Source of the DNA: Fulvimonas soli
GTDB taxonomy: Bacteria > Pseudomonadota > Gammaproteobacteria > Xanthomonadales > Rhodanobacteraceae
Length of the DNA stretch: 64,000 nucleotides
Direction: 5' to 3'
Assembly: GCF_003148905.1 (NCBI RefSeq)
Contig: NZ_QGHC01000006.1
Location: 40,286-104,285, forward strand
Part shown: one piece after another, positions 41,269 through 50,892 of the stretch
Numbering within the stretch: position 1 is the first letter of the stretch
Layout of the letters: the number at the start of each line of letters is the position of its first letter
Made by a program: the position numbers and the translations under genes
Notes under the pieces: generated by a model
Database searches by the model: none
Seen by the model: only the letters and a program-made list of their open reading frames with translations
What the model was told of the DNA's origin: nothing

Positions 41269-41739
41269 ATGCGCGCGCGCATCATCGCCGTCGGCGAGCG
41301 CATGCCCGGCTGGGTGGCCGAGGGCTTCGCCGAGTACCGCAAGCGGCTGGCGCACGAGCTGCCGCTGGAACTCGTCGAGCTCAAGCCCGGCGCGCGCGGC
41401 AAGGGCCGCGACGACGCGCGGGCGATGCAGGAGGAGGGCGCGGCGATCCTCGCCGCGCTGCCGCGCGACGGCCACGCGGTCGCCCTGGACGGGCGCGGCA
41501 AGCCCTGGTCCAGCGAGGAGCTGGCCGAGCAGCTGCGCCGCTGGCGCATGGCCGGGCGCGACCTCGCCTTCCTGATCGGCGGCCCGGACGGTCACGCGCC
41601 CGAGGTGCTGGCCCGCGCCGACCAGCGCTGGTCGCTCGGCCCGCTGACCCTGCCGCACATGCTGGTGCGCCTGGTGCTGGCCGAGCAGCTGTACCGCGCC
41701 GCGACCATCGTGGCGGGGCATCCCTACCATCGCGCCTGA
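41269..41739 (+). CDS. rlmH: 23S rRNA (pseudouridine1915-N3)-methyltransferase RlmH
   Basis: SPOUT-class enzyme that methylates pseudouridine 1915 of 23S rRNA on the assembled 70S ribosome. The 156-residue protein (E. coli 155) starts MRARIIAVGERMPGWVAEGF and contains LDGRGKPWSSEELAE, LIGGPDGHAPEV and the knot-forming ending LTLPHMLVRLVLAEQLYRA...HPYHR. The second of two adjacent ATGs (41266, 41269) fits the family. Confidence 0.95.
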   Translation: MRARIIAVGERMPGWVAEGFAEYRKRLAHELPLELVELKPGARGKGRDDARAMQEEGAAILAALPRDGHAVALDGRGKPWSSEELAEQLRRWRMAGRDLAFLIGGPDGHAPEVLARADQRWSLGPLTLPHMLVRLVLAEQLYRAATIVAGHPYHRA

Positions 41740-41939
41740 GCGTAGCCGCGCGATGGCCGCGGCGGTTTCGACCGGCGCGTGTATCGGGTTTTTGGCCGAG
41801 CACGCCTCACCGGGTTTCGGCCCGCTGCGCGGAACGTGTCGGAGTTGGATTCCGGCCTGCGCCGGAATGACGGAGGGGCAGGTCGGAAGGAAGGCGTGAA
41901 AGCCAATGCCCCGACGGGGGCATGTCGAACGCGCGCACC
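41740..41939. other. Intergenic stretch with ATTCCGGC hairpin
   Basis: No gene. ATTCCGGC (41849-41856) pairs with GCCGGAAT (41861-41868) around CTGC, followed by GACGG. This is the common ATTCC(G/C)GC-loop-GC(C/G)GGAATGACG repeat, also seen at 52,831-52,854. The rest is non-repetitive. Confidence 0.55.
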
Positions 41940-42656
41940 CTAGTGGTGGTGCTCGTGCTCGTCGTCGGCGCCGAGCGCGCCGCCCAGCCCAAGACCCGCG
42001 CCGGCGGCCATGCCACCGCCGCCCATGCCGCGGCCGCCGCCGGCCTTGCCGCCCTCGCGCGCGCCGCCCTCGCCCTTGCCCCGGTTGCCGGACGGCCGCG
42101 CCGGACCCTGCTTCGGGATCGGCAGGCCGGCCGGCACCGGCTCCAGGTCGAGTACGCGGCGGATGAAGTCGCGCAGCGAGACCACCAGCTCGTCGGTGTG
42201 CGTGGGGCGGCCCGCGGCGAGGTCGGCGGCGGCCCGCGCCGCCAGCCGCACCTGCTCCTCGGTGCCGAGCAGGATGATGTCCGACAGCGCGGCCTCCACC
42301 GCGTCGCGCATGCGCCGCGCGCGGTCGCTGCCGCCGGGGAAGCCGTCCTGCGGCGACGCGGGCGCGGCGGCGTCCGCCTCCGCGGCGGGGGCGGCGGGTG
42401 CCTCGGCCCGGCGCCGCAGGTCGCGCAGGTGGGTGGGATCGACCGCGAGGGTGCCGGTGAAGGAGCCGCCCAGCGTCTTGTAGGCGGCGATCAGCGTGCG
42501 CAGGCGCTCGTTGATCTGCCGGTTCTCGCGCTCGCGGCGCTGCTGCAGGGTCTGCATCGCGATCAGGCGGATGCCCACGCCGATCAGGGTGATCACGGCC
42601 AGCCCGACCAGCGTCGAGAGGAGCGCCTGCCAGGAACTGAAATCCAGATTGCGCAT
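41940..42656 (-). CDS. Membrane protein of unknown function with Gly-rich, His-ended tail
   Basis: I do not recognise a family. The 238-residue protein has one hydrophobic span (about residues 10-34), then a basic, probably helical segment (RRERENRQINERLRTLIAAY) and an Ala/Pro-rich linker. A conserved-looking helical domain follows (about 110-170, MRDAVEAALSDIILLGTEEQ and ELVVSLRDFIRRVLDLEPV). A Gly-rich tail ends in DDEHEHHH. The topology would place the bulk in the cytoplasm or periplasm depending on the single span; the acidic/His end could bind metal. The ATG at 42656 is the only start before the span. Confidence 0.75.
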   Translation of the reverse strand: MRNLDFSSWQALLSTLVGLAVITLIGVGIRLIAMQTLQQRRERENRQINERLRTLIAAYKTLGGSFTGTLAVDPTHLRDLRRRAEAPAAPAAEADAAAPASPQDGFPGGSDRARRMRDAVEAALSDIILLGTEEQVRLAARAAADLAAGRPTHTDELVVSLRDFIRRVLDLEPVPAGLPIPKQGPARPSGNRGKGEGGAREGGKAGGGRGMGGGGMAAGAGLGLGGALGADDEHEHHH

Positions 42657-42824
42657 GAAAGGCTCCAGCAGCGGCGGCCGCCCGCCGGGTGTCGCGCGGG
42701 ACGGGCGGGCGTTTGCAGCATGCCGCCCGCCGCCGCCTGCCGCAACGTCGGCGCGGGCGGCCACTGTCGCGGCGCGGCAGCCTTGGCTTAGGCTGGCCGC
42801 CCGTCCCCGCGAGCCGGCACCGCC

Positions 42825-43274
42825 ATGAGCTTCCAGATCCAGCAGGCCACCATCCACGACCTCGACGCGCTGGCGCCGCTGTTCGACGGCTACCGCCAGT
42901 TCTACGGCCAGCCGCCCGATCTGGCGCGGGCGCGCGACTTCCTCGCCGCGCGCTTCGCGCACCACGAGTCGCTGCTGCTGCTGGCGCGCGGCGCGGCGGG
43001 CGAGGGGCTGGGCTTCACCCAGCTGTACCCGCTGTTCTCCTCGGTGCGCACCGCGCGCACCTATCTGCTCAACGACCTGTTCGTGGCAGCGGCGGCGCGC
43101 CGGCGGGGCGTGGCGAAGGCGCTGCTGCTCGCCGCCGCCGGGCATGCGCGCGCGCTGGGCGCGGCCGGCCTGTCGCTCTCCACCGGGCTGGACAACCGGC
43201 CGGCGCAGGCCCTGTACGAGTCGCTGGGCTGGCAGCGCGAGCGGCAGTTCTGCGAGTACACGCTGGCCCTGTGA
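42825..43274 (+). CDS. GNAT-family N-acetyltransferase
   Basis: The 149-residue protein has a complete GNAT fold: N-terminal IQQATIHDLDALAPLFDGYRQFYG, the segment RTYLLNDLFVAAAARRRGVAKALLLAAAGHA with the acetyl-CoA loop, and LSLSTGLDNRPAQALYESLGW. It resembles the FYGQ-type acetyltransferases of proteobacteria; its substrate is unknown. It is divergent from the unknown membrane protein, 168 bp away. Confidence 0.88.
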   Translation: MSFQIQQATIHDLDALAPLFDGYRQFYGQPPDLARARDFLAARFAHHESLLLLARGAAGEGLGFTQLYPLFSSVRTARTYLLNDLFVAAAARRRGVAKALLLAAAGHARALGAAGLSLSTGLDNRPAQALYESLGWQRERQFCEYTLAL

Positions 43275-43360
43275 GGGCCTGGCTGCGGCGTTCGGACGCG
43301 GGTCGATCCGCCGCACCGCGCGGTTAACATGAGGCCTTCCCCGACCGTGGAGCACGCCCC

Positions 43361-44875
43361 GTGACCGATGCGCGCATCGCCCATCCCGCCCTGGCCGCGC
43401 GGCGCATGCCGGCCGACGAGGCCGCCGCGCTGATCGCGCCCGGCATGACGGTGGGCATGAGCGGCTTCACCGGCGCGGGCTACCCGAAGGCGGTGCCGCA
43501 GGCGCTGGCGCAGCGCATCCTGGCGGCGCACGGGCGCGGCGAGGCGTTTGGCCTGCGCATCCTCACCGGCGCCTCCACCGCGCCGGAGCTGGACGGCGCG
43601 CTGGCCAAGGTCGGCGGCATCGACTTCCGCCTGCCGTACCAGTCCGACCCCGAGCTGCGCGCGCGCATCAACGCCGGGCTGATCGAGTACATGGACATCC
43701 ACCTGGGCCAGGTGGCGCAGTACGCCTGGTTCGGCTTCCTCGGCAGGATCGACGTCGCGGTGATCGAGGTCGCCGGCATCCTGCCCGACGGCCGGCTGGT
43801 GCCCTCCACCTCGGTGGGCAACAACAAGACCTGGCTGGACCTGGCCGACAAGGTCGTCCTGGAGGTCAACCGCCGCCAGCCGCCCGGCCTGGACGGCATG
43901 CACGACATCTACTACGGCACCGCGCTGCCGCCCGAGCGCAAGCCGATCCCGCTGCTGCACCCGGGCGACCGCATCGGCGAGCCGTACCTCAAGGTGGACC
44001 CGGCCAAGGTGGTGGCGGTGGTGGAGACCGACGGGCCCGACCGCCTCGGCCGCTTCGCGCCGCCGGACGAGACCTCGCGGCGCATCGCCGGCCACCTGGT
44101 CGAGTTCTTCCGTCACGAGATCCGGGCGGGGCGCCTGCACGAGCACCTGCTGCCGCTGCAGTCCGGCGTGGGCAACATCGCCAACGCGGTGCTCGCCGGC
44201 CTGCGCGAGGGCGGCTTCGGCGGGCTCACCGCGTTCACCGAAGTGATCCAGGACGGCATGCTCGACCTGATCGGCGAGGGCATCATCCAGACCGCCTCGG
44301 CCACCGCGCTCTCGCTCAGCCCCGAGGGCGTGGAGCGCTTCGTGCGCGACATCGACACGTACCGCAAGCGCATCGTGCTGCGCCCGCAGGAGATCTCCAA
44401 CCACGCCGAGTTGGTGCGGCGGCTGGGCTGCATCGCGATGAACGGCATGGTGGAGGCGGACCTCTACGGCAACGTCAATTCCACCCACGTGGCCGGCACC
44501 AGCATCATCAACGGCATCGGCGGCTCGGGCGACTTCGCGCGCAACGGCTTCCTGTCCTGCTTCGTCACGCCGAGCACGGCCAAGGGCGGCGCGATCTCGA
44601 CCATCGTGCCGATGGTCAGCCACGTCGACCACACCGAGCACGACGTGGCGGTGCTCGTCACCGAGCAGGGCCTGGCCGACCTGCGCGGGCTCTCGCCCAA
44701 GCAGCGCGCGCGGCAGGTGATCGCGCACTGCGCGCACCCGGACTACCGGCCGCTGCTGCAGGACTACTTCGACCGCGCGCTGCGCGACAGCCGCGGCAAG
44801 CACACGCCGCACCTGCTGAACGAGGCGCTGTCCTGGCACCAGCGCTACCTCGACACCGGCAGCATGAAGCCCTGA
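43361..44875 (+). CDS. Succinyl-CoA:acetate CoA-transferase / acetyl-CoA hydrolase family
   Basis: Transfers CoA between succinyl-CoA and acetate, a way to turn the TCA cycle or detoxify acetate. The 504-residue protein has the two-lobe class I CoA-transferase fold. The catalytic glutamate is Glu294 (in [10 protein letters not shown]), the same number as in Acetobacter AarC. The oxyanion loop [11 protein letters not shown] and the C-terminal [20 protein letters not shown] are present. The start is a GTG at 43361. Maf follows 19 bp after the stop. Confidence 0.9.
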   Translation: MTDARIAHPALAARRMPADEAAALIAPGMTVGMSGFTGAGYPKAVPQALAQRILAAHGRGEAFGLRILTGASTAPELDGALAKVGGIDFRLPYQSDPELRARINAGLIEYMDIHLGQVAQYAWFGFLGRIDVAVIEVAGILPDGRLVPSTSVGNNKTWLDLADKVVLEVNRRQPPGLDGMHDIYYGTALPPERKPIPLLHPGDRIGEPYLKVDPAKVVAVVETDGPDRLGRFAPPDETSRRIAGHLVEFFRHEIRAGRLHEHLLPLQSGVGNIANAVLAGLREGGFGGLTAFTEVIQDGMLDLIGEGIIQTASATALSLSPEGVERFVRDIDTYRKRIVLRPQEISNHAELVRRLGCIAMNGMVEADLYGNVNSTHVAGTSIINGIGGSGDFARNGFLSCFVTPSTAKGGAISTIVPMVSHVDHTEHDVAVLVTEQGLADLRGLSPKQRARQVIAHCAHPDYRPLLQDYFDRALRDSRGKHTPHLLNEALSWHQRYLDTGSMKP

Positions 44876-44894
44876 CCACGCCCGGAACCGCCGC

Positions 44895-45482
44895 ATGCTC
44901 TACCTCGCCTCCCAGTCGCCGCGCCGCCGCGAGCTGCTCGCCCAGCTCGGCTACCGCTTCGAGGTCGTCGACGTCGACGTGCCGGAGCTGCGCGCGGCCG
45001 GCGAGCCGCCGCAGGACTACGTGAGCCGCGTGGCGCTGGACAAGGCGCGCGCCGGCCTGGCCGCGCTCGGCGCGCGGGGCGACGCGGTGGTGCTGGGTGC
45101 CGACACCGAGGTGGTGCTGGACGACGAGGTGTTCGGCAAGCCGGCCGGCGACGAGGATGCCGCGGCGATGCTGCGCCGGCTGTCCGGGCGCACCCACGCG
45201 GTGGTCTCGGCGGTGTGGGCGGCCGGCGCGACCCAGGCCGAGCGCGCGCTGTGCGTCTCGCGGGTGCGCTTCGCGCCGCTGGACGAGGCCGCCATCGCCG
45301 CCTACGTCGCCACCGGCGAGCCGTTCGGCAAGGCCGGCGGCTACGCCATCCAGGGCCGCGGCGCGGCGCTGGTCGAATACCTGGAGGGCAGCTACTCCGG
45401 CGTGATGGGCCTGCCGCTGTTCGAGACGGCGCGCCTGCTGCGCGGCTTCGGGCTGGCCCCGGGCCGAGCGCTCAGCCGGTGA
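44895..45482 (+). CDS. maf: Maf-family nucleoside triphosphate pyrophosphatase
   Basis: House-cleaning enzyme that hydrolyses dTTP/UTP or modified nucleotides. The 195-residue protein has all family motifs: [10 protein letters not shown] near the start, [50 protein letters not shown] and [12 protein letters not shown]. Whether it is the dTTPase/UTPase (YhdE) or the m7GTP (YceF) subtype is not certain; GADTEV and QGRG favour YhdE. Its end overlaps the convergent CPBP gene by 11 bp. Confidence 0.92.
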   Translation: MLYLASQSPRRRELLAQLGYRFEVVDVDVPELRAAGEPPQDYVSRVALDKARAGLAALGARGDAVVLGADTEVVLDDEVFGKPAGDEDAAAMLRRLSGRTHAVVSAVWAAGATQAERALCVSRVRFAPLDEAAIAAYVATGEPFGKAGGYAIQGRGAALVEYLEGSYSGVMGLPLFETARLLRGFGLAPGRALSR

Positions 45483-46203
45483 ACCAGGCCGCCAGCGCCA
45501 GCAGGTTGTTCACCCCGTGCGCCAGCACCGCCGGCCACAGCGAGCTGGAGCGCAGCCGCAGCCAGGCCAGCACCGCGGCGAGCAGGGCGAGGTTGGGCAC
45601 CGCGTACCAGAGGAAGCCCAGGTCCGGCAGGTGCACCAGCGCGAACAGCAGCGAGCTGGCCGCCACCGCCCAGCCGGCCGGCACGCGGCGCAGCAGCGCC
45701 GACAGCAGCAGGCCGCGGAACAGCAGCTCCTCCACCAGCGGCCCCACCGTGGCCACCAGCAGCGCCAGCGGCAGGCGCAGGCCGAGCGAGACGGTGCCGC
45801 CCAGCTCCTTGATGTCCTGGCTCACCGCGTGGCCGCGTGCCAGCCACTGCGTCAGCCAGCTGCCGAACACCGGCAGCGCCAGCCCCAGCAGCACGGCCAG
45901 CGCGTAGTAGGGCGCGGCGCCGGCGCGGCTGAGGCCGAAGCCGGGCGGCGCGGCCTGCCGCCAGGCGAACGGCCACAGCGCGCGGACCGTCCAGGCGACC
46001 AGGCCGGTGGAGGCGAGCACGGTGAGGATCACCAGCAGCGCGCGCAGGTCCGCGCCGTTCATGCCCGGCAGGCGCGGCGCCAGCAGGTACAGCGCGCTGC
46101 CGATGCCCACCTGCAGGGCGAAGTACAGCACGATCACCGCCAGCGCGCCGCCGATGCCGGGCAGGCGCGGCGGGGCGGGAGGAAAGGGAGTGGCCTGGCT
46201 CAT
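45472..46203 (-). CDS. CPBP-family intramembrane metalloprotease
   Basis: Multispan protease of the Abi/Rce1 type. The 243-residue protein has about seven hydrophobic spans and the three family motifs: Glu158-Glu159-x3-Arg (EELLFRG), Phe-x3-His191 (FALVHL) and His229-x3-Asn233 (HGVNN). The ATG at 46203 (SQATPFPP) is preferred; an earlier ATG at 46293 would add a non-hydrophobic, low-complexity stretch. Substrates are not predictable. Confidence 0.87.
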   Translation of the reverse strand: MSQATPFPPAPPRLPGIGGALAVIVLYFALQVGIGSALYLLAPRLPGMNGADLRALLVILTVLASTGLVAWTVRALWPFAWRQAAPPGFGLSRAGAAPYYALAVLLGLALPVFGSWLTQWLARGHAVSQDIKELGGTVSLGLRLPLALLVATVGPLVEELLFRGLLLSALLRRVPAGWAVAASSLLFALVHLPDLGFLWYAVPNLALLAAVLAWLRLRSSSLWPAVLAHGVNNLLALAAWFTG

Positions 46204-46341
46204 CGGGGCCCCTGGGGGTGCGTCGTGTCTCGCTGCTGCAACGGCCCGCGAGCCGCCTGGGATCACGCTAGCCGCGCCCCGGGAGGGGCGCAATCCTGTC
46301 CTCCGGCAGGGGCGTGGCGGCCTGCGTGCCGCGCGGGCGGC

Positions 46342-46737
46342 TCAGCCGGCGAGCAGGGCGCGCCCCAGGCCGACCACGCCGAGCAGCAGCGTGGCGGCCC
46401 AGCCGATCGAGCCGAGCAGGTAGCCGCCGCCGCGCTTGCCGGCGTCCTTGAGGTAGGCCAGCGCGTACCACACGCGCCCGGCGATCCAGACCAGCCCGGC
46501 CAGGCCGGCCCAGGCCGGGAAGCCGTAGCGCGCCGCCAGCCACAGCGTGGGCAGGAACAGCAGGGTGGCCTCCAGCGTGTTCATCTGCACACGGAACGCG
46601 CGCTCGAAGGCCGGGTGCCCGGTGGTGGCCGGCGCCTTCACGCCGTAGCGGTAGCGCGCGCGGCCGGCGGCGTACATGGTGCCGAACTGCAGCAGCACGG
46701 CGAGCAGGACGACGATGGCGGGCAGGTGCTGGAGCAT
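46342..46737 (-). CDS. MAPEG-family membrane protein
   Basis: Small four-span membrane protein of 131 residues related to microsomal glutathione transferases. It carries the family signature FERAFRVQMNTLEATLLFLP (ExxxQxNxxE with arginine) after the first span. Bacterial members are often uncharacterised; glutathione-dependent detoxification is inferred from the family. It lies 138 bp upstream of the CPBP gene on the same strand, and divergent from ypfJ. Confidence 0.88.
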   Translation of the reverse strand: MLQHLPAIVVLLAVLLQFGTMYAAGRARYRYGVKAPATTGHPAFERAFRVQMNTLEATLLFLPTLWLAARYGFPAWAGLAGLVWIAGRVWYALAYLKDAGKRGGGYLLGSIGWAATLLLGVVGLGRALLAG

Positions 46738-46854
46738 GCGCGGGATTCCTGGAGCGGACGGTGCGCCTACTCTAGCGGCGCGCGCAGTTGGCGGGAGCGG
46801 TGCGCGGCGCTATCGTCCGCCCATCGCGGCCGGTCGCCGCGCGGGGAAGCCGTT

Positions 46855-47727
46855 ATGGACTGGCAGAAGGGTCGCTCCAGCGACAACGTGGAGGAAGGCA
46901 GCGGCGGCGGTGGCGGCGGGTTCATCCCCGGCGGCGGCCGCGGGCTGGGCATCGGCGGCCTGATCCTGCTCGGCGTGCTCAGCCTGATCTTCAAGCGCGA
47001 CCTGATCACGCCGTTCCTCGCCGGCGAGGGCGGCGCGCCGGGCCAGGCCAGCTCGCAGCCGACGCAGGCGGTGAGCTGCGACCGCGACGAGCAGACCCAG
47101 TTCGTGTGCAAGATCCTCGGCGCCACCGAGGACACCTGGGGCCAGGTCTTCGCCGAGCACGGCGCGCAGTACGCGCGGCCCAGGCTGCACCTGTTCACCG
47201 GCAGCGTGGGCACCGCCTGCGGCGCGGCCTCCACCGCGGTGGGCCCGTTCTACTGCCCGGGCGACCAGAAGGTATACCTGGACCTGTCCTTCTTCCAGGA
47301 ACTGCAGGACCGCTTCCACGCCGCCGGCGACTTCGCCCGCGCCTACGTGATCGCGCACGAGGTCGGCCACCACGTGCAGAAGCTGATCGGCGTGTTCGAC
47401 AAGGTCGAGCAGGCGCGCCGCCAGGGCGCGCCGATGGAGGGGGCCGACGGCCTCTCGGTGCGCCAGGAGCTGCAGGCCGACTGCTTCGCCGGCGTGTGGG
47501 CCAACCGCAGCCAGCGGAGCCTGAACTGGCTGCAGGAGGGCGACGTGGAATCGGCGCTCAACGCCGCCAGCCAGATCGGCGACGACACCCTGCAGCGCGA
47601 GGCGCGCGGCACGGTGATGCCCGACTCCTTCACCCACGGCACCTCGGCGCAGCGCGTGAAGTGGTTCAAGACCGGCTTCCAGAGCGGCGACATCGGCAGC
47701 TGCGACACCTTCGCCGGCGAACCTTGA
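46855..47727 (+). CDS. ypfJ: YpfJ-type neutral zinc metallopeptidase
   Basis: The 290-residue protein matches the neutral zinc metallopeptidase family. It has an N-terminal Gly-rich segment (MDWQKGRSSDNVEEGSG...GGGRGLGIGG), one membrane span (about 33-47), and a periplasmic domain with zinc motif HEVGHH at 168-173 and the downstream QELQADCFAGVWA carrying a further Glu/Asp. Four cysteines suggest disulfides. The physiological substrate is unknown. Confidence 0.92.
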   Translation: MDWQKGRSSDNVEEGSGGGGGGFIPGGGRGLGIGGLILLGVLSLIFKRDLITPFLAGEGGAPGQASSQPTQAVSCDRDEQTQFVCKILGATEDTWGQVFAEHGAQYARPRLHLFTGSVGTACGAASTAVGPFYCPGDQKVYLDLSFFQELQDRFHAAGDFARAYVIAHEVGHHVQKLIGVFDKVEQARRQGAPMEGADGLSVRQELQADCFAGVWANRSQRSLNWLQEGDVESALNAASQIGDDTLQREARGTVMPDSFTHGTSAQRVKWFKTGFQSGDIGSCDTFAGEP

Positions 47728-47756
47728 CGCCTGCTGCGGCCGGGCCCTGGCCGTTC

Positions 47757-47762
47757 TAGAAT
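47757..47762 (+). promoter_or_regulatory. -10 element upstream of the ykgJ-like gene
   Basis: TAGAAT followed by CCGCGCGC, 42 bp before the ATG at 47805. It matches the TA(A/G)AATCCGC string also seen at 39507 and 60697. No recognisable -35. Confidence 0.4.
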
Positions 47763-47804
47763 CCGCGCGCTGCGCGCCCTGGGGTGCGCTTCGCCCGGTT
47801 TCCC

Positions 47805-48167
47805 ATGGAGCATCCCTGCCTGCGCTGCGGCGCCTGCTGCGCCCATTACCGCGTCGCCTTCCACTGGTCGGAGGCCGAGCCGGACCTGGGCGGCGTGGTG
47901 CCACCGGAGCTGGCCGAGAAGCTCGACCCGCACCGGCTGGCGATGCGCGGCACGCAGGCCTCGCGCCCGCGCTGCGTGGCGCTGGAAGGCACGGTGGGCA
48001 CGGCGGCGCGCTGCGGCATCTATCCGCGCCGGCCCTCGGTGTGCCGCGAGGTGGCGCCGTCGTGGGAGTTCGGCGCGGCCAGCCCGCAGTGCGACAGGGC
48101 GCGCCTGGCGCACGGCCTGGCGCCGCTGACGCCGGAGGACTGGGCGGCGCCGCGGCTGGCGTCGTGA
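47805..48167 (+). CDS. YkgJ-family cysteine-cluster protein
   Basis: Small cytoplasmic protein of 120 residues whose start MEHPCLRCGACC carries the Cys5-x2-Cys8-x2-Cys11-Cys12 cluster expected to bind zinc or an Fe-S cluster. More cysteines lie in RCGIYPRRPSVCREV and SPQC. The ATG at 47805 places the cluster at the very N terminus, as in the UPF0153 family; an upstream GTG at 47784 is in frame but less likely. Function of the family is unknown. Confidence 0.87.
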   Translation: MEHPCLRCGACCAHYRVAFHWSEAEPDLGGVVPPELAEKLDPHRLAMRGTQASRPRCVALEGTVGTAARCGIYPRRPSVCREVAPSWEFGAASPQCDRARLAHGLAPLTPEDWAAPRLAS

Positions 48168-48217
48168 GCCGGGCCCGGGCATCCGTCGGCGGAGCCGGGC
48201 CGCGATGGAACCCCGCC

Positions 48218-49831
48218 TCAACCGCCCAACGGCGGCAACCCGAGCCCGAGCCGCAACGGATCGAGCAGCGCGCCGTAACGCTCCGCACGCGCGGTATCGC
48301 GGCGCAGCGGCTGGCGCACCTGCGCGGCGCTGGCGGTGCGCACGCTGCGCTCGGCGCGGTGGAAGTCCAGGCAGGCCGGGTCGAACGGCAGGCCGCAGAA
48401 GTCGAGCAGGGCGCGGATCTCCCGCTCCGGGTCGGCCAGCAGCGCCTCGTAGCACTGCGTGCGGATGCGCGCCGGACCGGCCGCGCGCCAGGCGTCCATC
48501 GCGCGTTCGTAGTCGCGGATGTAGGCGGCGATGTCGGTGAGCGCGCAGGCGAAGTGCGGCAGCCGGTAGAACTGCTGCTTGTAGCAGGACCAGCCGGCCT
48601 CCAGCGCGTCGCGCCGCGCGTCGACGATGCGCGCGCCCGGCAGCATCGCGCGCAGCAGCCCGGCGTAAAGCCAGTTCTCCGGCAGCTTGTCGGTGTGGCG
48701 CGGCCGCTGCGCGCGCCAGCGCGCGGTGCGCTCGAGGTAGCGCTTGCCCAGCCGGAGCCAGTCGGCCGCGCTGGCCCGGGCAAGCCACTGCGGGAACGGC
48801 TGGCCGCGCCGGCGCGATTCCTCGGCGAGCGTCTCGGGAAGGTCCGGCAGCTCGCTGGCGCCCTCCACCTGCGGGTGCGCGGCGAGGATCTGCTCGAACA
48901 GGGTGGAGCCCGAGCGCGGCAGGCCGACGATGAAGATCGCCTCGCGGCCCAGCGCGGGATCGGCCGGCTCCGGCAGCGCCGCGTCGGCGGCGCGCACCGC
49001 TTCCACCAGCGCGTGGAAGGCCCCGGCCTGCCACGGCGCCAGCCGGCGCTGCTGCGCGTTGGCCTCGCCCAGCGCGGCGAAGGCCGCCGCGTAGTCGCCC
49101 TGGTCCTCGCACGCCTTGCCCAGCGCGAAGCCGAGGGCGATGCGGTCCGGCGGCGCCAGGTCGTCGCGCCGGAGCAGGCCGGCGAGCCGCGTGCGCTCGT
49201 CGGCGGAGAGCGGGCGCGTCTTCAGGTTGGCCAGCCCGCGCCAGGCGTCGCCGCAGGCCGGATGCAGCGCCAGCGCGGCGCGGTAGCGCGCGTCCGCCTC
49301 GTCGAGGCGGCCCAGGTGCGCCAGCGCGTCGCCGAGCAGCACCTGCGCGGGCAGCAGGTCCGGCGCCAGCGCGGCGGCGCGCTGCAGCGCCTCGGCCGCC
49401 TCCGCCGTGGCGCCGGCCTGCTGCAGGTTGCGGCCCAGGTTGAACCACGGCATCGGCGCGTCCGGCGCCAGCGCGCAGGCGCGCCGCCAGCTCGCCAGCG
49501 CGGCCTCGCCGTCGCCCGTCGCCTGCAGCGCGGTGCCCAGGTCGGAATGCGCCAGCGCGTAGTCGGGCCACCGCGCCAGCGCGCGGCGCAGCCATGCCTG
49601 CGCCTCGGCCGGCCGCTGCCGGCGCAGGTGCAGGACGCCGTACAGGCGCAGCGTCTCGGGGTGCTCCGGCGCCAGCCCCAGGGCCGCGTCCAGCGCCTGC
49701 CGCGCCGCGTGCTCGTCGCCGTCGCGGATCGCCCGCGCGGCGGCCTGCAGCCGCGCCACGGCCGCGGCGGGCAGGCCGTCGAGGCAGGGCTCGGCACGGC
49801 GGTGCGGCGGGGCGGCGGCAGGCTCGGACAT
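48218..49831 (-). CDS. TPR-repeat sulfotransferase
   Basis: The 537-residue protein joins an N-terminal TPR array (about residues 30-205, at least four repeats such as [21 protein letters not shown]) to a sulfotransferase domain. The 5'-phosphosulfate loop is GLPRSGST at 303-310 and the 3'-phosphate region is [13 protein letters not shown]. It should transfer sulfate from PAPS to a protein or other acceptor chosen through the TPRs. It is divergent from cysD-cysNC, which makes PAPS, 158 bp between starts. No signal peptide, so it acts in the cytoplasm. Confidence 0.9.
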   Translation of the reverse strand: MSEPAAAPPHRRAEPCLDGLPAAAVARLQAAARAIRDGDEHAARQALDAALGLAPEHPETLRLYGVLHLRRQRPAEAQAWLRRALARWPDYALAHSDLGTALQATGDGEAALASWRRACALAPDAPMPWFNLGRNLQQAGATAEAAEALQRAAALAPDLLPAQVLLGDALAHLGRLDEADARYRAALALHPACGDAWRGLANLKTRPLSADERTRLAGLLRRDDLAPPDRIALGFALGKACEDQGDYAAAFAALGEANAQQRRLAPWQAGAFHALVEAVRAADAALPEPADPALGREAIFIVGLPRSGSTLFEQILAAHPQVEGASELPDLPETLAEESRRRGQPFPQWLARASAADWLRLGKRYLERTARWRAQRPRHTDKLPENWLYAGLLRAMLPGARIVDARRDALEAGWSCYKQQFYRLPHFACALTDIAAYIRDYERAMDAWRAAGPARIRTQCYEALLADPEREIRALLDFCGLPFDPACLDFHRAERSVRTASAAQVRQPLRRDTARAERYGALLDPLRLGLGLPPLGG

Positions 49832-49989
49832 GCGGTGCTCGCAACGGGGCTGTCCCGCCGATGCTACGTCGCCCCGCCGGGCGTGGCGAGGCGCGCGGCG
49901 GCCGAAGGGGTAAACCGGGAACGGGTCTGCTACGTTTGCGCGATGGCTTCCGCGGAAGGCGGGCCGTTGACCGATCCAGGAGTTGCGCT
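49832..49989. promoter_or_regulatory. Divergent control region between the sulfotransferase and cysD
   Basis: 158 bp without a gene. TGCTACGT occurs twice in direct orientation (49863-49870 and 49929-49936), and each includes a possible -10. AGGAG at 49978-49982 serves the TTG start of cysD. A shared regulator of sulfation and PAPS supply could bind here; no operator is recognised. Confidence 0.35.
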
Positions 49990-50892
49990 TTGCCGTCCCT
50001 TGGCCACCTCGACGAACTGGAAGCCGAGAGCATCCACATCCTGCGCGAGGTGTTCGCCTGCTTCCGCCGCCCGGTCATGCTGTACTCGCTGGGCAAGGAC
50101 TCGCAGGTGCTGCTGCACCTGTTGCGCAAGGCCAGCTTCCCCGCGAAGCCGCCGGTGCCGCTGCTGCACGTCGACACGCTGTGGAAGTTCCGCGAGATGA
50201 TCGCGCTGCGCGAGCGCGTCGCCGCGCGGGGCGACGTGGAGGTGCTGGTGCACGTCAACGAGGATGGCGTGCGCCGGGGCATCTCACCGCTGCTGCACGG
50301 CGCGGCGCTGCACACCGACGTGATGAAGACGCAGGCGCTGAAGCAGGCGCTGGACAAGTACGGCTTCGACGCGGCGATCGGCGGCGCGCGGCGCGACGAG
50401 GAGAAGTCGCGCGCCAAGGAGCGCGTGTTCTCCTTCCGCAGCGCGCAGCACCGCTGGGACCCCAGGCGGCAGCGGCCGGAGCTGTGGCGGGCCTACAACA
50501 CGCGCCTGTCGCCGGGCGAGAACGCGCGCGTGTTCCCGCTGTCCAACTGGACCGAGCTGGACGTGTGGCGTTACATCCGCCGCGAGGGCATCGAGGTGGT
50601 GCCGCTGTACTTCGCCGCCGAGCGCCCGGTGGTGGCGCGCGACGGCGCGCTGATCCTGGTGGACGACGGGCGCTTCACGCTGCGCGAGGGCGAGCGCGTG
50701 GAGATGCGCAGGGTGCGCTTCCGCACGCTGGGTTGCTACCCGCTCACCGGCGCGATCGAGTCCGAGGCCGACACGCTGGACAAGATCATCGACGAGATGG
50801 AGCGCTCGCGCGTCTCCGAGCGGCAGGGCCGCCTCATCGACCACGACGCTTCCAGCTCGATGGAGAAGAAGAAGCAGGAGGGCTACTTCTGA
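49990..50892 (+). CDS. cysD: Sulfate adenylyltransferase subunit 2
   Basis: CysD with CysN converts sulfate and ATP to APS. The 300-residue protein begins (M)[20 protein letters not shown] and has the PP-loop [11 protein letters not shown] (Ser33-Ser38), [15 protein letters not shown] and the C-terminal [23 protein letters not shown] region. The start is a TTG at 49990 with AGGAG seven bases before it; no ATG is available in frame. The stop overlaps the cysNC ATG (TGATG), a coupled operon. Confidence 0.95.
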   Translation: MPSLGHLDELEAESIHILREVFACFRRPVMLYSLGKDSQVLLHLLRKASFPAKPPVPLLHVDTLWKFREMIALRERVAARGDVEVLVHVNEDGVRRGISPLLHGAALHTDVMKTQALKQALDKYGFDAAIGGARRDEEKSRAKERVFSFRSAQHRWDPRRQRPELWRAYNTRLSPGENARVFPLSNWTELDVWRYIRREGIEVVPLYFAAERPVVARDGALILVDDGRFTLREGERVEMRRVRFRTLGCYPLTGAIESEADTLDKIIDEMERSRVSERQGRLIDHDASSSMEKKKQEGYF

